DNA from: Methanomassiliicoccales archaeon
Lineage (GTDB): Archaea > Thermoplasmatota > Thermoplasmata > Methanomassiliicoccales > UBA472
Assembly: GCA_026394375.1 (NCBI GenBank)
Contig: JAPKYJ010000012.1
Location: 1-34,500 of the forward strand
Reading direction: 5' to 3'
Length of the DNA stretch: 34,500 nucleotides
The translations under genes and the position numbers were made by a program. The notes under the pieces were generated by a model. That model did no database searches and was not told where the DNA came from. It was given only the letters and a program-made list of their open reading frames with translations. This document shows positions 14,678 to 22,397 of this stretch, piece by piece (position 1 is the stretch's first letter; every line of letters begins with the position of its first letter).

Positions 14678-15348
14678 TTGCTGAGCTCGCGCCTTCTTGG
14701 CTTACCGCAGGAGAGCTTGCCCTCTGGACATGGTCCGCGAACGCACGGAGGACCGGCCTGCTTGAACAGCTTCGGAGCGACCTCCTTCGCCTGCTTGAGC
14801 ATCTCCTCGGCCACGGCCCGGATCTCCCATTGCGCTCTGCGGCACGTCCGCAGGGTGAAGAAGTGCCATAGCTCTCGGGCGTTCATGGTGACGGTGATGT
14901 TGGTGGTGCAGGCGTTCGGCAGCACGTACCTGGCATCCTCCAACGGGACCTTCTCCACCAGCTTGCGATATGCCTCCCAACTGCGCTCCATGAGTTCGCG
15001 GAACTCGCGCTCCAATTCCCGGTCTCCTTTGATCGTCTCCGGGACGACGTAGGAGGGTTCCTTGAGCGACACATACCTCTGACTGGTCTGGCTATAGGAT
15101 GCGATCCTGTGGCGCACCAGCTGATGGGTCATCGCCCTGGAGACGCCCTCCACGGAGAAGGTGAAGGAGGCGTGCTCGATGACCGAGTGATGCCCGGAGT
15201 CCATGACGCTGTCGATGACCTTGCCCACCTTCTCCTCGGGTAGGGAGGAGAGCAGCTCGCTGGCCGTCTTCCTCGAATAGCAGGAGTGCCCGGCGGAGGC
15301 GCACAGCCTCTCCGCGTCCTTGGTGTAAGATAGCAGAATGACCTTCAT
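14671..15348 (-). CDS. thyX: flavin-dependent thymidylate synthase ThyX
   Basis: ThyX makes dTMP from dUMP using methylene-tetrahydrofolate (or the archaeal equivalent), FAD and NADPH. The product is 225 residues long, with the family motif RHRxxSxxxxSxR seen as RHRIASYSQTSQR at about 79-91, an upstream SGHHSVIEHASFTF block, and the LPNACTTNITVTMNARELWHFF and RTCRRAQWEIR segments of the active site. A Cys-rich tail (GPPCVRGPCPEGKLSCG) resembles extensions in archaeal ThyX. ATG 15348 (MKVILLSY) fits homology better than the frame start nine codons upstream. A TATA-like CCTTAATTC overlaps the stop of the upstream TraB gene. Confidence 0.96.
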   Translation of the reverse strand: MKVILLSYTKDAERLCASAGHSCYSRKTASELLSSLPEEKVGKVIDSVMDSGHHSVIEHASFTFSVEGVSRAMTHQLVRHRIASYSQTSQRYVSLKEPSYVVPETIKGDRELEREFRELMERSWEAYRKLVEKVPLEDARYVLPNACTTNITVTMNARELWHFFTLRTCRRAQWEIRAVAEEMLKQAKEVAPKLFKQAGPPCVRGPCPEGKLSCGKPRRRELSKA

Positions 15349-15379
15349 GCTCGCAGCCGGCACATGACCAGGCAACGAA

Positions 15380-16111
15380 TTAAGGCTTTTCCTCTTCCAT
15401 GCTCACGGTATATTGGTAACTGATCTCCGCCCCCCCTTCCTTGGCCGCCACGAAGCCCTTGGGGTAGGAGTTGTCCAGGAGCTGCTTCAGCCGGACCACC
15501 TGTAGGTGGCTGCCCGCCAGCAACTGACCCAAGCCGTCAACGTGGCCATCGCCCACGATGGCCACCACGCTGCCGTACTTCATCTCCGCCTGCGCCAGGT
15601 TGTTGGCCATGATGTGGTTGCGGTCGTCGATGAGCACCCGCTTCAAGGTGGGGAACTGCCTCTCGAACTGCTTGAGGTACATCTCCTCGTTCTGGGTGAA
15701 GCGATCCAGTTCCGCCTCCACCCGCTTCTTGGAAGCGAAGAGTCCAGTGACGGCCGAGAAGAAGAGCAGGACGCGTTCCTTGAAGGGCATGACCTTCAGC
15801 ATGTGCGTGAACAGCGCTCCCGCGTTCGCATCGATGAAAAGGCAATCCACTCCCAGCTCCTTGGAGGCGTCCACCGCGGCCAGCATCTCCGAGCCAAGCT
15901 CTCCGCCGAACTCATCCGCCAGGCGCTTCTGAAACTTGGACAGGATGCGATATGTGGGGGGCAGGTCCTTGCGCACCTGCGGGTGCAGCAGGGCTTGGTA
16001 ACGCTCGCCGTCCAGCTCCACCGCCACCACGTTTGGCGCCTGGCCGACGATCACGTCTCGCACCTGGCGCTTGATGTCGAACACGTGCCCCACGCCCACT
16101 ATGGTGATCAT
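15380..16111 (-). CDS. TraB/PrgY family protein
   Basis: The product has 243 residues. It opens with ITIVGVGHVFDI, where the GxxH motif is the first TraB signature, followed by VVAVELDGERYQALL, the conserved ExD/R segment, and near the end VVAIVGDGHVDGL, the second GxxH motif. A moderately hydrophobic stretch (RVLLFFSAVTGLFA) lies at about 130. TraB relatives of enterococci shut off pheromone signals; eukaryotic TRABD and archaeal forms are of uncertain function, and a Tiki-like metalloprotease fold has been proposed. The C-terminal multi-TM part found in some archaeal members is absent. The start at 16111 is supported by a TATA box about 29 bases upstream. Confidence 0.87.
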   Translation of the reverse strand: MITIVGVGHVFDIKRQVRDVIVGQAPNVVAVELDGERYQALLHPQVRKDLPPTYRILSKFQKRLADEFGGELGSEMLAAVDASKELGVDCLFIDANAGALFTHMLKVMPFKERVLLFFSAVTGLFASKKRVEAELDRFTQNEEMYLKQFERQFPTLKRVLIDDRNHIMANNLAQAEMKYGSVVAIVGDGHVDGLGQLLAGSHLQVVRLKQLLDNSYPKGFVAAKEGGAEISYQYTVSMEEEKP

Positions 16112-16135
16112 GGCGTCTTCAACGAGCACGCAGGC

Positions 16136-16145
16136 CCTCTATAAC
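16136..16145 (-). promoter_or_regulatory. TATA box of the TraB-family gene
   Basis: On the minus strand GGTTATAGAG is centred about 29 bases before the ATG at 16111, indicating leaderless transcription. Confidence 0.6.
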
Positions 16146-16166
16146 CCTTTGGCCCGGCCCATCTGG

Positions 16167-16421
16167 TCAAAGGCCAAGGACGAACAGATACACTGCTGCG
16201 GCAAGGATGACGGAAACGGTCAGCCCTCCGATTAATAAGTAGATGAGAACCCACGCCAAAGTGTCTGTGGTCCGATCCGACGGCAGATTCCAGCCTGGAT
16301 GAGGCAGGGGGAAATTGCAGCTCACGCAATAGAGGTAGTGCTCGTCCGTGAAGTTGCCGCAGCGAGGACAGATCATCTTCTCATCAAGTGCATTCACGGC
16401 TTCCGATTTCAACCTAACCAT
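16167..16421 (-). CDS. small zinc-ribbon membrane protein
   Basis: The 84-residue product has a treble-clef or zinc-ribbon unit, MICPRCGNFTDEHYLYCVSC, with CxxC pairs at 18-21 and 32-35, then a linker and a single hydrophobic helix (LAWVLIYLLIGGLTVSVILAAAVYLFVLGL). No family name can be given; such tail-anchored zinc-ribbon proteins are common in archaea. The start is uncertain: the likely TATA element lies only about 15 bases before ATG 16421, so a TTG at 16412 or ATG at 16376, which begins just before the first cysteine, is possible. Confidence 0.65.
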   Translation of the reverse strand: MVRLKSEAVNALDEKMICPRCGNFTDEHYLYCVSCNFPLPHPGWNLPSDRTTDTLAWVLIYLLIGGLTVSVILAAAVYLFVLGL

Positions 16422-16429
16422 ACGCAGAA

Positions 16430-16441
16430 TCGTTTAATAGC
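16430..16441. promoter_or_regulatory. shared TATA element of two divergent genes
   Basis: CGTTTAATAGC reads TTTAATAG on the plus strand, 28 bases before GTG 16463, and CTATTAAACG on the minus strand, ahead of the small zinc-ribbon gene. One AT-rich core may serve both directions. Confidence 0.5.
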
Positions 16442-16462
16442 TGGAGCGGATTGAATGCGTTC

Positions 16463-17125
16463 GTGGACCAGAGGCGTTTTGACCTGGTGGCTTTCGACAT
16501 GGACGGGGTGCTGGTGAACTACACGAGTTGCTGGACCTGGGTGCATGACCATTTCCAGGTGCAGAACGAGGCGGCCATCCAGGCCTTCATCGACGGCCGC
16601 ATCGACGACATGGAGTTCATGCGTCGGGACATCTCCCTGTGGCGGAGGAAGCGCCCGCAGCTCTGCCGGGAGGAGCTGGAGCTGATCCTCGCTCCGTTGC
16701 CGATGAACGAGGGCATCGAGGAGACGATACGTATCCTGAGGACGAACGGCATCAGGACGGTCATCGTCTCCGGGGGCCTGGACATCGTGGCGGAGAAGAT
16801 CGCCTCCCGCTATGGGTTCGACGACTGGCTAGCGAACGGCGTGGAGTGCGACGAGAACGGGAAGCTGACCGGGGAGGGTCTTCTGCGCGTGGAGCTCAAG
16901 AACAAGCGTTCCGCCCTGGACCAGCTATTGGCCAAATACGGCATCAAAGGCGACCGGGCCGCCTGCGTCGGCGATTCCTTCGTGGACATTCCGATGTTCG
17001 AGGCATGCGCCATGTCCATCGCCTTCAACCCCACCGACAGCGTGGTCGTAAAGAAGGCCACGCATGTTGTCAGGGACAAAAGCATCAAGGCCGTGCTGCC
17101 CTACATCCTGAACGCCGAAAGATAG
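16463..17125 (+). CDS. HAD-superfamily phosphatase, phosphoserine-phosphatase-like
   Basis: The product (220 residues from GTG 16463; TTG 16451 is four codons earlier) has all four HAD motifs. Motif I is FDMDGVLVNY with nucleophile Asp near residue 12, motif II is VIVSGGLD, motif III is the Lys of LKNKRSALDQLL, and motif IV is GDSFVDIPMF. The helical cap between motif I and II is of the SerB type. A phosphomonoester such as phosphoserine is likely, but the substrate-defining residues cannot be judged by eye. The GTG is favoured because the TATA core is 28 bases upstream. It converges with pcm, with two bases between the stops. Confidence 0.85.
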   Translation: MDQRRFDLVAFDMDGVLVNYTSCWTWVHDHFQVQNEAAIQAFIDGRIDDMEFMRRDISLWRRKRPQLCREELELILAPLPMNEGIEETIRILRTNGIRTVIVSGGLDIVAEKIASRYGFDDWLANGVECDENGKLTGEGLLRVELKNKRSALDQLLAKYGIKGDRAACVGDSFVDIPMFEACAMSIAFNPTDSVVVKKATHVVRDKSIKAVLPYILNAER

Positions 17126-17127
17126 CA

Positions 17128-17781
17128 TCAATCCTTGAACCCATGCTCGCCGATGAGCGGAACGAACACGCAGCCCCCTAGATTGCGTTGCTGATAGTCG
17201 CTGCCCTTTCGGATCACCAGCATAAGTTCTTGGTAGAACCTTCCTCCGACGGGGATGAGGAGCTTGCCGCCCTCCACCAGCTGCTCTTTGAGCGGTTGCG
17301 GTATCCCAGGGGAGGCGGCGGCGATGGAGATCCGGTCGTAGGGTGCGTGCTCCGGCAGCCCCTTGGTGCCGTCCCCCACCACCGTCTCCACCACGTCCGC
17401 ATATCCAGCCGCCTGGAGGTTCTTCTTGGCGGAGGAGGCGAGGCTCTCGATGCGCTCCATGCTATACACGCGGCCGCCGGGCCTGATCAGCTCGGCCATG
17501 ACCGCTGCGTGGTAGCCTGATCCACCTCCGACCTCCAGCACTCTCTGCCCCGCCCGGAGGTCAAGAGCCTCTACCATAATCCCCACCATGTGCGGCGCGG
17601 AGATGGTCTGTCCTTCGCCGATGTGCAGGGGCGTGTCTAGGTAGGCTTGTTCCACCAGCTCGCCTGGAAGGAATAGATGCCGCTCCACCGCCTCCATGGC
17701 CTTGGAGACCGCCGGACCGGAGATGTAGCCGCTGTCCAGCAGCCGCCGCACCATCCGCTTCCTGGCCTCCCTGAGGTCCAT
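17128..17781 (-). CDS. pcm: protein-L-isoaspartate O-methyltransferase
   Basis: Pcm methylates isoaspartyl residues with S-adenosylmethionine so that damaged proteins can revert to normal linkage. The 217-residue product shows the family start (RMVRRLLDSGYISGPAVSKAM), RHLFLP, the substrate loop GEGQTISAPHMVG, the SAM motif VLEVGGGSGYHAAVMAEL, VYSMERIE, and GDGTKGLPEHAPYDRI. ATG 17781 is taken; GTG 17787 is two codons earlier. The upstream gene ends seven bases away, so the two are probably cotranscribed. Confidence 0.95.
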   Translation of the reverse strand: MDLREARKRMVRRLLDSGYISGPAVSKAMEAVERHLFLPGELVEQAYLDTPLHIGEGQTISAPHMVGIMVEALDLRAGQRVLEVGGGSGYHAAVMAELIRPGGRVYSMERIESLASSAKKNLQAAGYADVVETVVGDGTKGLPEHAPYDRISIAAASPGIPQPLKEQLVEGGKLLIPVGGRFYQELMLVIRKGSDYQQRNLGGCVFVPLIGEHGFKD

Positions 17782-17788
17782 GAGCACC

Positions 17789-18388
17789 TCACTTGTAGGT
17801 GGCGCGCATGCGCTTGGTGTAGATGCGGACTATGTCCCTCGCAGGCACGCCGCCGCTGCGCACCATGCCCTCTTTGGTCTTGATGTAGTGGATGACCACG
17901 TCGTCCTTGCCTACGGTGAAGGTGTCGCCGACATAGAACTCCTCGTCCGGCAGGGCGAAGATCTCCGCCGCCAGCGTCTTGGAGGTCTTGTTGACGGATA
18001 TCTTCACGCGCACCTTGTCGAAGCGCTTGCCCCAGATGGTGGATATCTCTCCTGCGGTCGCTTGGCTCACCCTTGCGCCCTCCTTCTCGATGGAGGTGAT
18101 GACGACGTTGGCGTCCTCCACGAACAGCTCGTCGTCCACAGACACCATCTCGTCCTCCCCGAACTCGAACTCGAAGCGCTTCGACTGGCCGAGTTCGCTG
18201 ACGATGATGGGCACTTTGACGCTCTTGGGCTCTCGCACCACCGTGGTGTGCACGTGCGCGCATTCTTGGCATTTGACGGTGGTCTCGAGCACGTCCCCTC
18301 CCTTGCCTATGCGGCCGCGCAGGACCTCGTGCAGTCGCTTCTCGCCGCAGTTGGGGCAGTTCAGATAGAGTGAGTTCGGTATGGCCAT
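17789..18388 (-). CDS. HVO_0476-type archaeal zinc-finger protein
   Basis: The 199-residue product starts MAIPNSLYLNCPNCGEKRLHEVLRG, with a second CxxC pair at VKCQECAHVHTT, forming an N-terminal zinc ribbon. The rest is beta-rich, with VSVDDELFVED, VVITSIEKEGARV and DKVRVKISVN, resembling the archaea-wide family named after Haloferax HVO_0476. Its role is unknown; nucleic acid or ribosome association is often assumed. Family members begin MAIP-like, so ATG 18388 is used. A TATA-like CATAATC lies about 32 bases upstream, indicating leaderless transcription. Confidence 0.85.
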   Translation of the reverse strand: MAIPNSLYLNCPNCGEKRLHEVLRGRIGKGGDVLETTVKCQECAHVHTTVVREPKSVKVPIIVSELGQSKRFEFEFGEDEMVSVDDELFVEDANVVITSIEKEGARVSQATAGEISTIWGKRFDKVRVKISVNKTSKTLAAEIFALPDEEFYVGDTFTVGKDDVVIHYIKTKEGMVRSGGVPARDIVRIYTKRMRATYK

Positions 18389-18439
18389 GAATATCACTTG
18401 TGCTTTTTCGCCTCAGATTATGCCGAGGATGTATAGAAC

Positions 18440-18988
18440 TTATCGGTCCACGCGGAAGGGAGGGCCGTGCCCCGGCACGATGACGTCCGCAAAGTCGACG
18501 ATGGAACGCATGCTCCGGAGGGCCAGGTCAGGGTCGCAATTGATGCCTGGAGGCAGCCATTTCTCGTAGTTGTCCCGGGTAGGAATGGCATCCCCTACGA
18601 TCGCATAGCGCACCTCTGACTCGACGAAGACGCTCACACTGGAATGGGTGTGGCCGGGGGTGGCGACCTGCTTCACGCCTGGACAGATGCTTCTCTCCTT
18701 CTCCCCTCGTCCGAGCGTCAAGGGCTTGGCCATCCGGAACAGCTGGTTGTTCCCTGTATGGTCGTGATGGTCGTGGGTGTTGACCAGGAGGTCCACCTGC
18801 TCCGGGTCTATGCCCTCCCTGACCAAGGCCGCCAGAACGCGATCGCGATAGGCTGGGCTAGATGTGTCCACAACCAGTCTATGTGGATCGCACAGAACGA
18901 GGGTGGAGGACCCGTGCGCCTCCAATATCGCCTTTCCGTCCCGGCGGATGAAGCCTTCGCACAGCACGCGCACCTGGGGCAAGGTCAC
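18440..18988 (-). CDS. metallo-beta-lactamase-fold hydrolase
   Basis: The 182-residue protein carries the metal-binding motif NTHDHHDHTGN (HxHxDH) at about 88-98, then PGHTHSSVSVF, GDAIPTRDNY with the bridging Asp, and VPGHGPPF near the C terminus. This is a compact glyoxalase-II-like, single-domain version; the substrate is unknown. The start is GTG 18988, which overlaps the stop of the rhomboid gene as GTGA, so translation is coupled. The longer frame reaching 19066 would run through the rhomboid C-terminal zinc ribbon and is unlikely. Confidence 0.85.
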   Translation of the reverse strand: MTLPQVRVLCEGFIRRDGKAILEAHGSSTLVLCDPHRLVVDTSSPAYRDRVLAALVREGIDPEQVDLLVNTHDHHDHTGNNQLFRMAKPLTLGRGEKERSICPGVKQVATPGHTHSSVSVFVESEVRYAIVGDAIPTRDNYEKWLPPGINCDPDLALRSMRSIVDFADVIVPGHGPPFRVDR

Positions 18989-19860
18989 TTGAGGTTCACC
19001 TCGTGCCCGTTCTGGCATTTGAGCTTCGAGCCTTTGAAGGCGTAGGCGGAACCGCATTGCGGGCATTTGGCATGTTTGGCGAAATAGTCGAGCCAGGCAT
19101 CGCGCACCTCCCTTTCCTGCTCTCCTTTCGCCTTGTCCAGGGCGTTCCTCAACTGGGGCGTGGTGGCTAGTGCCTCCAGTGGCGCCAGGTTCACCTCCCT
19201 GACCTTCTCCCGTTTCTCACCGGCGGGCAGAAGCTGCCCTAACACCATGCCGGCCAGGAAGCCGCCCAGATGCGCGCCGTAGGCCGTACCGGAGGCGGTG
19301 CCGTAGAATGCCAGGTAGAAGACCTGCAGACCGAACCAGGTACCAACGGCGATCCAGACCGCCACGCTTGGAAGGAAAATAGGACCGACGAACATGGGAA
19401 TGCGGTCCTTGGGATAGAGCAGAAGCATGGCGCCCATGACGCCGGAAATGGCGCCGGAGGCACCTAGGATGAGAGTGGGGGTGTCCCAGCGGACCAGGGA
19501 CTCGACCAGCACAGCTGCCACCCCCGCGATGAAGAAGATGCCCGCGAACTTGCGCTTGCCGACCCGGTCTTCCAGTGGCACGCCCACCAGAAGGAGGAAG
19601 AGCATGTTGCCGAAGATGTGGAACACGTCCGCGTGCACGAACATGCTCGTGAACACCGTGTAGAGCGATTGGCCGTTGGTCAAGAAGATCGGCTGGAAGC
19701 TCAGCTCTTCGATGATCGTGCCTCGCGGCGCGACGATCTCCAGGGTGAAGACCGCCATGCAGCCCAGGATAAGCAGCTGGGTCATGCCGAAGCGCTTTAG
19801 ACCGGCCAGAGCGACTGCGATGACGATCGCCGCTATGGCCGCCAAGGAGAAGATGTCCAA
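18985..19860 (-). CDS. rhomboid intramembrane serine protease with C-terminal zinc ribbon
   Basis: The 291-residue protein has six or seven membrane segments. The rhomboid features are HADVFHIFGNMLFLLLVG in the second helix, the nucleophile motif GASGAISGVMG with catalytic Ser at about 137, and the catalytic His in YGAHLGGFLAG near 217. A charged cytoplasmic linker and a CxxC zinc ribbon (CPQCGSAYAFKGSKLKCQNGHE) complete the C terminus. Rhomboids cut transmembrane substrates within or next to the membrane. The zinc ribbon may bind a partner. The gene is coupled to the metallo-beta-lactamase gene downstream. Confidence 0.94.
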   Translation of the reverse strand: MDIFSLAAIAAIVIAVALAGLKRFGMTQLLILGCMAVFTLEIVAPRGTIIEELSFQPIFLTNGQSLYTVFTSMFVHADVFHIFGNMLFLLLVGVPLEDRVGKRKFAGIFFIAGVAAVLVESLVRWDTPTLILGASGAISGVMGAMLLLYPKDRIPMFVGPIFLPSVAVWIAVGTWFGLQVFYLAFYGTASGTAYGAHLGGFLAGMVLGQLLPAGEKREKVREVNLAPLEALATTPQLRNALDKAKGEQEREVRDAWLDYFAKHAKCPQCGSAYAFKGSKLKCQNGHEVNLK

Positions 19861-19971
19861 CCGATCACTCCCACCCCGCCAAACGCCTGGATGGATAAGT
19901 GCGTTTCGATGTTCCGACCGCCCTCAGCCGTGAGGTCTATCTGCGAAGATGTGCTTCCTTGAGCGGGCAAG

Positions 19972-20541
19972 ATGAAATATGATCCTCGGATCCGAATCCA
20001 AGAGTGCGAGCGAGTCTATCCTCCGCGCGAGGACACATTTCTACTATTGGATTGCGTGAGCGAGGTCGAGGGGAAGAGGGTCCTGGAGATGGGTTGCGGC
20101 ACCGGCATCATCGCCCTGCATTGCGCCCTGGCAGGCGCAGAGGTAACGGCGGTTGACATCAACCCCTATGCAGTCTCCTGCGCCAAGGAGAATGCCGAGC
20201 GAAACGGCCTGGAAGTGGAGGTGATCCATTCAGACCTTTTCTTGGACGTGGAAGGACGTTTCGACCTCATCGTCTTCAATCCCCCCTACCTGCCTGGCGA
20301 TGACAAAGGGGACATCGAACGGTCCTGGGCCGGGGGAGAAGAAGGGATCCAGGTCCTGGAGCGCTTCCTGACCGAGGCGCCGGAGCATCTGGCCAAGGGA
20401 GGCGAGATGCTGGTGCTGCTCTCCGACACCATGCGCGAAGCGCCGCTCACCTGCATCCTTTCCCAATACCGGAGGGAGAGGTTGGCCTCGAGGAATCTGT
20501 TCTTCGAGGAGCTTTGGGTCGAGAGACTGCGCCTTCCTTAG
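19972..20541 (+). CDS. HemK2/N6AMT1-like methyltransferase
   Basis: The 189-residue SAM-dependent enzyme has motif I VLEMGCGTGIIALHCAL, VTAVDINPYAVSCAKENAERN, and the catalytic FNPPYLPG, with YPPREDTFLLLD near the start. This set defines the archaeal/eukaryotic HemK2 branch that N5-methylates the GGQ glutamine of class I release factor (aRF1) together with Trm112. A Trm112 partner is not in the window. Some N6AMT1 enzymes also methylate lysine or DNA, but release factor is the best-supported target. Its stop overlaps the convergent gatE stop by four bases. Confidence 0.9.
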   Translation: MKYDPRIRIQECERVYPPREDTFLLLDCVSEVEGKRVLEMGCGTGIIALHCALAGAEVTAVDINPYAVSCAKENAERNGLEVEVIHSDLFLDVEGRFDLIVFNPPYLPGDDKGDIERSWAGGEEGIQVLERFLTEAPEHLAKGGEMLVLLSDTMREAPLTCILSQYRRERLASRNLFFEELWVERLRLP

Positions 20542-22397
20542 CTCAGCAGCTTGGCAATCTCCTTCTTCAGCAGATCGCTGGCGGTCTTCCCGTCCACTTT
20601 TCCTTTGAGCCGCTCCATGACCACGCCCATGAGCGGCCCGGCCGCCGCCAGTCCCTTCTCGCGCACGAATGATTCGCGCTCCTTGACGATGGCCGCTATG
20701 GCGTCCTCGGCTTCTCCCGAGCCCACCTTATGAATGCCCAGCGATTCCACTGCCTCTCTGGCCCTTTTCCCTTGGGCCATCTGGCGAAGCACATCGGGCA
20801 TGGCTTCCTTGGCGAAGCTGCCTTCTTTCAGGCACAGGAACGCTTCCAGAAGGCGGGCTTCGTCCAGCTTGCTCGTGTCCTGACCTTCGTGCTCCAGCTC
20901 CGGCATGGTGCTCAGGAGGGTGCGGGCCGCCACCGAGGCCATATCGTGCTTCGATGCCAGCTCTTCGAACAGCGTCTCGTAGCCATCGCGCACTATCTGA
21001 CGCGCCTGCTGCTCGTGCACCCCGTACCTGGAGACGAAGCGAAGGATGGTCTGCTCCGGCATCTCCGGAAGGCTGGAGGCGATGGACCTCATCTTCTCCT
21101 CCGATACCACGATCGGTCTGACGTCCGTCTCCGGATACATTCGACTGGCACCAGGCAATGGACGGCTGTAGGTCGTGGAGCCATCGGGCAATGGGTCCCG
21201 GGTCTCCTCCGGCACCCCCGCCAACGCCAGGTTCGCCCGGTCCACCGCCGCCTTCAAAGCCGCCTCTGCCCTCTCCGGCTCGTCCGCGCACAGGGCGAAG
21301 GACTCACCTTCGGGCAGAGAGAGCGCCTCCCGCACCTTCTGCACTTCCGCAGGAGTGACGCCGTATCCCGGCAGCTCGTCCGAATGGAATATGCCCATGA
21401 CCCCTTTTGCCCGAGCGTACTGCGCCATCTCCGCGCCCAGCCTGAGCTTGCCGTCCGGGCTCTTCATCAACCCTGCGAATCCAGGCATGGCCGCGCCCAG
21501 CACCTTCCCTCCTTTGGCGATGGACGAGGATAGCACTTTGGATTTGGATTCAATGAGAATGGGAGTGAGGTCGATGACCTTGATGACGGCTGACTTCGTT
21601 CCCCGTTTCAACAGCTCGTCCTTCACCGCCAACAGGTTGCGCTGTCGCTCCACTTCCTTCTGCACGAAGAGCGGAAGCATGCGCAGCTCCTGCACTCCCT
21701 TGACCTCGACCCTTGCGCCTCCCGGGATGGAGATGTTCAAATCCTCCCGGATGGTCCCGATGCCTCGCTTGACGCGCTTCGTAGCCCGAAGAATGGAGCC
21801 GAGCCTGGCGGCCACCTCCTTCACCTCCTCGGGGGTGTGCATGTCCGGTCCGGTGGCGATCTCTATGAGAGGTATGCCTAACCGGTCCAGACGGTAGGTC
21901 ACCTCCTGCCCCTTGGCCTCCACCTTTCGAGCCGCATCCTCCTCCAGGCAGATGCTCTGGATCTTTATCTTCTTCTCCCCGACCTGCATCTGTCCGTCCA
22001 CCGCCACCAGGGCGGTGCGCTGGAAGCCACTGGTGTTGGAGCCATCGATGACGATCTTGCGCATGAAGTGCACTTCGTCCGCCACTTTAGCGTGGAGAAG
22101 CGCCGCCACTGTCAAAGTGACATCCACCGCCTGCGCGTCGGCGTCGTGGGGAGGCTCCTCGTCCGCCTCCACCAGACAGGCTGCCTTTCTCGGAGCTTGA
22201 TAGCGGAACCTCATCTTCCTTTCCGCTTGCGCCAGGGCGGCCCGGTCCACCTCCCCCAGCTCGCTCTGCGTGGGCCGGAGGCGGCGCAAGATCGTCCTGC
22301 CTTCCTCCTCCACTAGCTCAGTCTCGCAAGAGCAGAAGAGCTTCTTGGTGTCCAGCTGCTGGTGGATCTCGATGCCGCAGGTGAGCGGCTCAGTCAT
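20538..22397 (-). CDS. gatE: Glu-tRNA(Gln) amidotransferase subunit E
   Basis: GatE is the kinase/transamidase partner of GatD: it phosphorylates Glu on Glu-tRNA(Gln) and adds ammonia to make Gln-tRNA(Gln). The 619-residue product begins LTCGIEIHQQLDTKKLFCSC, has the YRLDRLGIPLIEIATGPD motif and the GIGTIREDLNISI segment, and an AspRS-like insert in the middle. The C-terminal YqeY-like tail domain runs from about 460 (MPEQTILRFVSRYGVHEQQARQIV) to the end. GatDE is exclusive to archaea. The start overlaps the end of gatD by eight bases. Confidence 0.97.
   Translation of the reverse strand: MTEPLTCGIEIHQQLDTKKLFCSCETELVEEEGRTILRRLRPTQSELGEVDRAALAQAERKMRFRYQAPRKAACLVEADEEPPHDADAQAVDVTLTVAALLHAKVADEVHFMRKIVIDGSNTSGFQRTALVAVDGQMQVGEKKIKIQSICLEEDAARKVEAKGQEVTYRLDRLGIPLIEIATGPDMHTPEEVKEVAARLGSILRATKRVKRGIGTIREDLNISIPGGARVEVKGVQELRMLPLFVQKEVERQRNLLAVKDELLKRGTKSAVIKVIDLTPILIESKSKVLSSSIAKGGKVLGAAMPGFAGLMKSPDGKLRLGAEMAQYARAKGVMGIFHSDELPGYGVTPAEVQKVREALSLPEGESFALCADEPERAEAALKAAVDRANLALAGVPEETRDPLPDGSTTYSRPLPGASRMYPETDVRPIVVSEEKMRSIASSLPEMPEQTILRFVSRYGVHEQQARQIVRDGYETLFEELASKHDMASVAARTLLSTMPELEHEGQDTSKLDEARLLEAFLCLKEGSFAKEAMPDVLRQMAQGKRAREAVESLGIHKVGSGEAEDAIAAIVKERESFVREKGLAAAGPLMGVVMERLKGKVDGKTASDLLKKEIAKLLS

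Noticed and set aside
20730-21533. Plus-strand frame of 267 residues opposite gatE
   Set aside because: gatE is secure over this region; the frame is His/Arg/Leu-rich antisense without motifs.
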